Shown: in pieces, positions 57,773 to 64,000 of the stretch | How positions within the stretch are numbered: position 1 is the stretch's first letter | How the letters are laid out: each line of letters starts with the position of its first letter | DNA from: Trileptium ribeirensis | Lineage: Eukaryota; Nematoda; Enoplea; Enoplida; Thoracostomopsidae | Direction of reading: 5' to 3' | NCBI GenBank assembly: GCA_030248225.1 | Contig: JASANE010003392.1 | Span: forward strand, 113,967 to 177,966 | Length of the DNA stretch: 64,000 bases | The notes under the pieces: model-generated | The model's database searches: none | Told to the model about the DNA's origin: nothing | Seen by the model: only the letters and a program-made list of their open reading frames with translations | Program-made: the position numbers and the translations under genes

Positions 57773-58021
57773 CACTATAACTGTGCTGGTTCTAAAAGTA
57801 ATACAGTAGTAGTAGTTGTTAAAAATGGAGATTGTGACCCAAAGCAGCAGAAAGTTACGTTTTCTGTGCAAACATGGAATGCATGCCATCACCAATTTTA
57901 TCCGGACTTTGGACCGGCTCTACTACCAACCGAAAAAGTAGTAGAGGTGGGTTACATGCATTTTTATTACATCAACACTATTTTTTGCACCACATATTCT
58001 AACAATGGTGCTCCGTGTTGA
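57773..58021 (+). pseudogene. possible C-terminal ORF fragment, virus-like region
   Basis: 82 open codons after a TAG, ending TGA at 58019-58021, 11 bp before the end of the convergent minus-strand gene at 58033. The sequence looks protein-like (KNGDCDPKQQKVTFSVQTW, then ACHHQFYPDFGPALLP, then GYMHFYYINTIF). It lacks an upstream Met and follows the minisatellite, so it would be the surviving end of a broken gene. Not recognised. Confidence 0.3.
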
Positions 58022-58032
58022 GTTTAAAACTA

Positions 58033-58383
58033 TTATACAAGGAAACTATATTTACATTTAACAATGTTATACAATTCTTCACTGTATGGTACACCAATCT
58101 CCTCACACAACACCGTCACGTCAACTCTACTAAAGTTGCGGTTACTGTCAGTCAAGCATCCACCAAACCCCATATGGTGGGATTGGCTGGGATGGTCGTA
58201 GTAGCAGCCGAGGCACACCTGTCGGTACTTATCACGCAATCCCTCAATCACCAAATCCACGTGCCGCTTCTCTACCACTGGTTTCACTACTTCTTCCATT
58301 ACCTTGCAAAAGTCTTTTTCGCACAGCGCCATTAAATCCATTGCCTCTTTAGTAAAAGCATATGCTTTACCAGGTGCTGCCAT
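58033..58383 (-). CDS. small cysteine/histidine-containing protein, divergent partner of the polymerase-like gene
   Basis: 116 codons from ATG at 58383 (minus) to a stop ending at 58033. Not recognised. It starts MAAPGKAYAFTKEAMDLMALCE, continues with an amphipathic Val/Glu-rich segment KVMEEVVKPVVEKRHVDLVIEG, then a CLGCYYDHPSQSHHMGFGGC cluster that could bind a metal, and ends with an acidic-hydrophobic part EEIGVPYSEELYNIV. A TATA box lies ~80 bp upstream (58458-58467 on minus), which favours this Met. A second copy of the central part ends the window (63890-64000) in the other arm of the inverted duplication, lacking the start. The similarity between arms follows the codon frame, supporting real coding. 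Confidence 0.65.
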   Translation of the reverse strand: MAAPGKAYAFTKEAMDLMALCEKDFCKVMEEVVKPVVEKRHVDLVIEGLRDKYRQVCLGCYYDHPSQSHHMGFGGCLTDSNRNFSRVDVTVLCEEIGVPYSEELYNIVKCKYSFLV

Positions 58384-58457
58384 GGAGCGAATAAATAGGT
58401 CACCAAACTGTTTAAAACCAAACTGCAAAAATGATTTGATTTTTAAATTTCACTTCC

Positions 58458-58467
58458 TTTTATACTT
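58458..58467 (-). promoter_or_regulatory. TATA box for the 58383 minus-strand gene
   Basis: Minus strand reads AAAAAGTATAAAAGGAAG, with TATAAAA about 80 bp before the ATG at 58383. The same box, AGTATAAAGG, is kept in the right arm at 63869-63876, where the gene start itself is deleted. Confidence 0.65.
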
Positions 58468-58884
58468 TTTGGAAACACAATAAAACCGACCTAACTCAAC
58501 GACGGACAAACAAGACTGAATTGGTGAACGGAAGTTACAAAAATTTCGACATAATGAGTACATGTGTATGTTTATGTGTTTTGTGTGTTATGTTTACTTG
58601 TGTACTTTTATGTGTTTTAACTCTATGTGTATTAACATTAACAAAAAATTCAATTTAACGTGAAAATACATGTATTAACATAGCAAATGTATAGAAAATT
58701 TTAAACGATTTTTGACAAAAACCGGCTCGTATAAAAACCTCGGGCAAAAAGAGATCACCGACCACCGCGAGGTTTTGCAAAAAGCCATTAATCAATGTCA
58801 CTTTGGTAAAAAATTAACCAATCAGCGACGAGCATGTGATTTCCAATCAGCCAATCAGCGACGAGTATTAGACAGAGGAAAAAG

Positions 58885-58892
58885 TATAAATA
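58885..58892 (+). promoter_or_regulatory. TATA box for the 59000 polymerase-like gene
   Basis: AAAGTATAAATACCGGCAG, with TATAAATA about 110 bp before the ATG at 59000. The right arm keeps a slightly altered version (AAAAGTATAATAACCGGC on the minus strand, 63434-63446). Together with 58458-58467 it defines a ~600-bp bidirectional promoter region that also carries a TGTG/TTATG-rich run (58560-58640). Confidence 0.65.
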
Positions 58893-58999
58893 CCGGCAGA
58901 AAAGCTTAAAAGCAATTCAGTTTGATTTGACGATGATAGAATTTGCTGATTTAATTTCGCGCTCCGAAGTTATTTAGTTTTTTTAAATAATTTAACGAC

Positions 59000-61069
59000 A
59001 TGGCATTTACTTGTAATACATGTAAATTAGACTTTTCGTCCAAAGACCATTTAGTACGGCACAACAAAAGTATGCACGCTAATGTACATTTTAACTGTGA
59101 TTTTTGTGGTCGTGAATTTAACCGGAAGGACTCGATGATGCGACATAGACGATACCACCAGAGATTGCCACCGCCCGTATTACAACCACCACCACATGAA
59201 CTATTACCACCACAAGCACCCAAGTTCCAACACCCATATATTACCAACAACCTAAAGCTGCAACGTTTAAAGCAGCAAGAACGACAGCTGCAACAGCAAC
59301 TACAGGAGCTGCAGCAACAAGTGCAAATGGTTGAGCAGCAACAGGCAGTAGTAGAGCAACAACAACAACCTAGGGTGGAGAAAGGTCAGCAGATGAGGGT
59401 ACAACAAACACAGCTTGCGGAGCGTGAGCCGATGCCAGTACTAAATGAACAATTTGAAAAAACTAAATTGAGATTGGCAACCACAATGGATGAAACAGAC
59501 ACAATTAGATTGAAGAAATGGATAAAGGCGATGAAAGGCTATTTAAAAAGTTATTATTTAGTGCCTAAGACTGAATTTAATGATATGTTTGCTTTTTGTA
59601 ATGATAGCCGTGAGCTTTTGTTGAATGTGCTCAACAAAAGCAAGTATCGCGGCATTAAATTATGGATTAGTGTACAAGTGCAAATGGAAAATTTAAATGG
59701 GGATTCCTTGAACGCGCATATAAATATAAAAACGCGCACATTATTACCAGGTTCAAATTATTATCAGGAATTGACTAATATTTCTACTGAACTTTGCATG
59801 AAATTAGATGAGTTTGAAGCACGTGGGTCAGGTTGGACACTGCAAAAAGTGCACCACGCTGATGTGCATGTTAGTATATACCAGCCCCTGCGAGGCTGCA
59901 GTTATAAGGAGCTTCCGCAGTGGATAAAGAGTAAGCATGCTGTATTAAATATACAGAATAATGACCAAAAATGTTTTACGTGGAGTGTTTTAGCTGCACT
60001 ACACCCTGCTGATGCGAATCCTCAAAGGGTTAGCAATTACCAAAATTTTGAAACTGAGCTGAATATGGATGGTATAGAATATCCCGTTAAGATCCGGGAT
60101 TTTCCAAAATTTGAGCAGCAAAACAAAATTGCCGTAAATGTGTATGACCTTGAAGGTGAGCACATAGCTCCTTTATTTATTTCCAACACCCAACACCAAA
60201 CGTATGTCCATGTACTATTGTACAAAGAGCACTTTTGCCTTGTACGTAACCTAGACAGACTATTGTATGACCAAAGGAAACACAAAACTAAAAAATACTT
60301 TTGTTACAAATGCCTGATACCCTGTTATAGTGAGAAGGTGCGCGATGACCATATGGCACTTTGTAGAAATGGCATGTGCTCACGAATTGAAATGCCTAAT
60401 GACCCCAAACTAAAATTTAAAAATTTACATAAAATGCAACGTGCACCATATGTGATATATGCAGACTTTGAATGTCTGCTTGAAAAATTAGACAGTTGTG
60501 ACCCTGACCCCGGTGTTTCAGCAACCACACCTTATCAGCGCCATACTCCTTGTGGATATGGTTTAGTGGAAGTACATGGTTGTTGCAATGATAAGTTGCA
60601 AATTGGCGAACCACACATATATCGTGGTGATGACCCTGTAAAAAACTTTTTAAATAAAATTATCGAAATGTGTGGAGCTTATCAGAATACTGATAAGAAT
60701 GTGAAAATTTCAATGACAGATAATGATAAAATTGAGCATAAGAATGCAATTAGATGTTATTTGTGTGGGTGTAAGATGAACCCTAGTGATAAAGCAAAGG
60801 ACCATTGCCATATTTGTGGTAGGTACCGTGGCGCTGCACATTTGAAGTGCAACATAGGATATAAATTGACTAGAGATGTGACAGTAATGTTTCATAACTT
60901 AAAACGTTACGATGGTCACTTGATAATGCAGCAGCTAGGTGAAGTGTGCACTGACCTAGGTCTTGAAATTGAGTGCACTGCTAAAGGAATGGAAGAGTAC
61001 TTATGCTTTTCCATAAAACAAAAAGCTCCGCAAGCTAAAAAAAAGTTTACGGACGCACTTTTATATTAG
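59000..61069 (+). CDS. Polinton/adintovirus-like protein-primed DNA polymerase B, N-terminal part, with zinc fingers (left copy)
   Basis: 689 codons from ATG 59000. Residues 1-53 carry two C2H2 fingers (C5 C8 H21 H26; C33 C36 H49 H53). Residues 56-80 are Pro-rich and 86-137 a Gln-rich coiled coil. From ~320 the protein matches the conserved front of type-B viral/organellar polymerases: NIQN..CFTWSVLAALHP, PKFEQQNKIAVNVYDLEG, HFCLVRNLDRLL, a C435-x2-C..H451-x3-C finger, the exonuclease I motif YADFE (D489, E491), an endonuclease VII-like CYLCGC..DHCHICGRYRGAAHLKCN (586-618), and the exonuclease II motif FHNLKRYDG (N633, D638). The palm motifs are absent. Compared with the right copy, a frameshift just before the end replaces FILDQASD by ALLY-stop. 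Such polymerases replicate linear virus-like DNA using a protein primer. Confidence 0.9.
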   Translation: MAFTCNTCKLDFSSKDHLVRHNKSMHANVHFNCDFCGREFNRKDSMMRHRRYHQRLPPPVLQPPPHELLPPQAPKFQHPYITNNLKLQRLKQQERQLQQQLQELQQQVQMVEQQQAVVEQQQQPRVEKGQQMRVQQTQLAEREPMPVLNEQFEKTKLRLATTMDETDTIRLKKWIKAMKGYLKSYYLVPKTEFNDMFAFCNDSRELLLNVLNKSKYRGIKLWISVQVQMENLNGDSLNAHINIKTRTLLPGSNYYQELTNISTELCMKLDEFEARGSGWTLQKVHHADVHVSIYQPLRGCSYKELPQWIKSKHAVLNIQNNDQKCFTWSVLAALHPADANPQRVSNYQNFETELNMDGIEYPVKIRDFPKFEQQNKIAVNVYDLEGEHIAPLFISNTQHQTYVHVLLYKEHFCLVRNLDRLLYDQRKHKTKKYFCYKCLIPCYSEKVRDDHMALCRNGMCSRIEMPNDPKLKFKNLHKMQRAPYVIYADFECLLEKLDSCDPDPGVSATTPYQRHTPCGYGLVEVHGCCNDKLQIGEPHIYRGDDPVKNFLNKIIEMCGAYQNTDKNVKISMTDNDKIEHKNAIRCYLCGCKMNPSDKAKDHCHICGRYRGAAHLKCNIGYKLTRDVTVMFHNLKRYDGHLIMQQLGEVCTDLGLEIECTAKGMEEYLCFSIKQKAPQAKKKFTDALLY

Positions 61070-63328
61070 ACCAAGCTTCTGATCTGGATAGAAACGTAGC
61101 AACAAGTTTGTGTTGTCGTATCCGAAGATTTTCATTGCAGTAAAACTGTTGACACCATGTTGTTTTAAATTATCTACTAATTTTTCAAGGGAGGTTGTAA
61201 GGAACTGCATGGTGTCAATAAACCTAATCTTCCAACCAATTTCTTCTTCCTCCTCTTCAGAGTCAGAAGCTTGGTCCAATATAAAACTGTTGTTCTTAAA
61301 AGCCTTTTTGGTTTTTTGTTTTATGGAAAAGCATAAGTACTCCTCCATTCCTTTAGCAGTGCACTCAATTTCAAGACCTAGGTGAGTGCACACTTCACCT
61401 AGCTGCTGCATAATCAAGTGACCATCATAACGCTTCAAGTTATGAAACATTACTGTCACATCCCTAGTCAATTTATACCCTATATTACACTTCAAATGTG
61501 CAGCGCCACGGTATCTACCACAAATGTGGCAATGGTCCTTGGCTTTATCTGTTGGGGTCATCTTACAACCGCACAAATAACATCTAATTGCATTCTTATG
61601 CTGAATTTTATCATTATCTGTCATTATAATTTTAGCCTGCTTATCAGTATTTTGGTAAGCTCCACACATTTCGATAATTTTATTTAAAAAGTTTTTTACA
61701 GGCTCATCACCACGATATATGTGTGGTTCACCTACTTGTAACTTATCATTGCAACAACCATGTACTTCCACTAAACCATATCCACAAGGAGTATGGCGTT
61801 GGTAAGGTGTGGTGGCAGAAATATTAGGATTTGGTTCGCAACCATATAATTTTTCAAGCAGACATTCAAAGTCTGCATATATTACATAAGGTACACGTTG
61901 CATTTTATATAAATTTTTAAATTTTAGTTTGGGGTCATTAGGCATTTCAACCCTCGAGGGTATGCCGTTCCTGCACAGGGTCATATGCTCATCGCGCACC
62001 TTCTCACTGTAACAGGGTATGAGGCATTTGTAACAAAAGTATTTTTTAGTTTTGTGTTTCCTTTGGTCATACAATAGTCTGTCTAGGTTACGTACTAGAC
62101 AATAGTGGCCTCTGTACAATAGTAAATGTACATATTTCGGGTGTTGTGTCTGGGATATAAACAGTGGGGAAACGGTATCACCTTCAAGGTCGTAAACATT
62201 TACGGCAATTTTGTTCTGGTGTTCAAATTTTGGAATATCCTGTATTTTAACAGGATATTCTATACCATCCATATTCAGCTCAGTTTCAAAATTTTGGTAA
62301 TTGCTAACCCTTTGAGGATTCGCATCAGCAGGGTGTAGTGCAGCTAAAACACTCCACAAAAAACATTTCTGATCTTCATTCTGTATATTTAATACAGCAT
62401 GTTTACTTTTAACCCACTGTGGAAGCTCCTTATAACTGCAGCCTCGCAGGGGCTGGTATAGACTTATATGTACATCAGCGTGGTGCACTTTTTGCAGTGT
62501 CCAACCTGACCCACGTGCTTCAAACTCATCTAATTTCATGCAAAGTTCAGTAGAAATATTAGTCAATTCCTGATAATAATTTGAACCTGGTAATAATGTG
62601 CGCGTTTTTATATTTATATGCGCGTTCAAGGAATCCCCATTTAAATTTTCCATTTGCACTTGTACACTAATCCATAATTTAATGCCGCGATACTTGCTTT
62701 TGTTGAGCACATTCAACAAAAGCTCACGGCTATCGTTACAAAAAGCAAACATATCATTAAATTCAGTCTTAGGCACTAAATAATAACTTCTCAAGTATCC
62801 TTTCATCGCCTTTATCCATTTCTTCAGTCTCATTGTCTCTGTTTCATCCACTGTTGTTACCAATTTCCATTTAGTTTTTTCAAATTGTTCATTTAGTACT
62901 GGCATCGGCCCAGGCTGTGTTTGTTGTACCCTCATCTGCTGACCTTTCTCCACCCTAGGTTGTTGTTGTTGCTCTACTACTGCCTGTTGCTGCTCAACCA
63001 TTTGCACTTGTTGCCGCAGCCCCTGTAGTTGCTGTTGCAGCTGTCGTTCTTGCTGCTTTAAACGTTGCAGCTTTAGGTTGTTGGTAATATATGGGTGTTG
63101 GAACTTGGGTGCTTGTGGTGGTAATAGTTCATGTGGTGGTGGTTGTAATACGGGCGGTGGCAATCTCTGGTGGTATCGTCTACGTCGCATCATCTAGTCC
63201 TTCTGGTTAAATTCACGACCACAAAAATCACAGTTAAAATGTACATTAGCGTGCATACTTTTGTTGTACCGTACTAAATGGTCTTTGGACGAAAAGTCTA
63301 ATTTACATGTATTACAAGTAAATGCCAT
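61061..63328 (-). pseudogene. Polinton/adintovirus-like DNA polymerase B, N-terminal part (right copy, nonsense codon)
   Basis: The ATG equivalent to the left copy is at 63328 (minus). Codon 45 is TAG (63194-63196) where the left copy has Ser, inside the second zinc finger. Downstream, the frame is open for 710 codons to 61061, with an internal ATG at 63193. It differs from the left copy by scattered substitutions and small indels, and extends ~60 residues further: an acidic run SEEEEEE, then RFIDTMQFLTTSLEKLVDNL, which fits the exonuclease III region. It then runs into the left-copy junction and stops. The palm domain is missing here too. Relative to the left copy most substitutions I noticed are conservative. 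Confidence 0.85.
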
Positions 63329-63868
63329 GTCGTTAAATTATTTAAAAAAACTAGATAACTTCGGAGCGCGAAATTAAATCAGCAAATTCTATCATCGTCA
63401 AATCAAACTGAGTTGCTTTAAAGATTTCTGCCGGTTATTATACTTTTAGTCCGCTGAATACTCATCGCTGATTGGCTAGTTAAAAATCACATGATCGTCG
63501 TTTAAACGTCAAAGTACCACCGAAAAGTGACATTGATTAATGACTTTTAGCAAAACCTCGCGGTGGTTGGTTAGCTGGTTTGCCCGAAGCTTTTTATACA
63601 CACTGGATTTTACCAAAAATTATTTAAAGTTTTCCATACATTTGCTATGTTAATACATGTATTTTCACGTTAAATTGAATTTTTTGTTATATAATCATAA
63701 TACACATAAAGTTAAAACACATAAACATACACATGTAAACATAACACATAAAACACATAAACATACACGTGTACACATTATGTTGAATTTTTGCAAATTT
63801 GTTTCACCAATTCAGTCTTGTTTTTCCATAATTGCAAGTTTCAGTCGATTTTATCTGTGTTTCCAAAG

Positions 63869-64000
63869 AGTATAAAGGAAGTGATAAAAATCAAATCATT
63901 CTTCAACATTTCTTTCAAACAGTTATGAAGAAGTGGTGAAGCCAGTGGTGGAAGAGCAGCACGTGGATTTGGTGATTGAAGGGCTGCGCGACAAGTACCG
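63869..64000 (+). pseudogene. remnant of the small divergent gene (right arm), runs off window
   Basis: After the TATA box (63869-63876) the sequence follows the left arm through the leader, then ~100 bp covering the start codon and first residues are missing. The frame resumes at YEEVVKPVVEEQHVDLVIEG and continues LRDKY to the window edge. There is no in-frame ATG upstream, so this copy has lost its start. Confidence 0.7.

Larger units (their letters stand above)
58223..64000. repeat. large inverted duplication (arms ~2.9 kb) of a virus-like segment
   Basis: Left arm 58223 to ~61084 and right arm ~61263 to 64000 are reverse complements at high but imperfect identity. Base 58223 corresponds to base 64000, so the right arm runs on past the window edge. 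Between the arms is a ~178-bp single-copy spacer (about 61085-61262), present only as an extension of the right copy. Each arm has the same order from its outer side: small gene, back-to-back TATA promoters, polymerase-like gene pointing to the centre. The right arm has lost ~100 bp at the small gene's start. Confidence 0.93.

Overview
This is a gene-poor, repeat-rich window from a metazoan genome, most likely an invertebrate. The reasons are two spliced animal genes with introns of 2-10 kb, AT-rich non-coding DNA, and many degraded transposons (RTE-like and Tx1/L1-like LINEs, Ginger, hAT, mariner-type and Merlin-type DNA elements). The RTE-like LINE reads most like flatworm RTE elements, but I cannot name the phylum.

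Host genes, both on the + strand. (1) The last three exons of the condensin kleisin NCAPH (Barren/Brn1) lie at 697-1026, 8157-8261 and 10651-10878; earlier exons are left of the window. (2) A complete four-exon Hedgehog acyltransferase gene (HHAT/rasp, MBOAT family) joins 28942-29117, 39486-39653, 44385-44610 and 50852-52060. Splice phases are 2, 2 and 0, and the join gives an uninterrupted 592-residue protein. Its exons were recognised by family homology plus matching splice sites.

Repeats. The NCAPH introns hold an RTE-like LINE (6180-7790), a mariner-type MITE, an hAT-like MITE and tandem arrays. The 18 kb between the genes holds a complete hAT-type MITE with a perfect 8-bp target duplication (11038-12136), two tandem families with ~150-170 bp units, a minus-strand LINE fragment, a 2.0-kb Ginger element with long terminal inverted repeats and an OTU-protease remnant (19802-21799), and a Tx1/L1-like LINE remnant. 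The HHAT introns hold two more full copies and one partial copy of the same hAT family, more tandem arrays in both orientations, a Merlin-type transposase remnant and a second mariner-type MITE. A foldback element begins about 225 bp after the HHAT stop codon.

The right end (about 55.5 kb to the window edge) looks unlike the rest: compact ORFs, divergent transcription units with clear TATA boxes, and many inverted repeats. It is dominated by a large inverted duplication (58223-64000). Each arm carries the N-terminal part of a Polinton/Maverick- or adintovirus-like protein-primed DNA polymerase B, preceded by two C2H2 zinc fingers and a Gln-rich coiled coil, with a small divergently transcribed gene beside it. 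The two polymerase copies point toward each other and both stop before the palm domain. One copy has a nonsense codon and the other is open, so I read this as a rearranged, integrated virus-like element. It is the most unusual part of the window.
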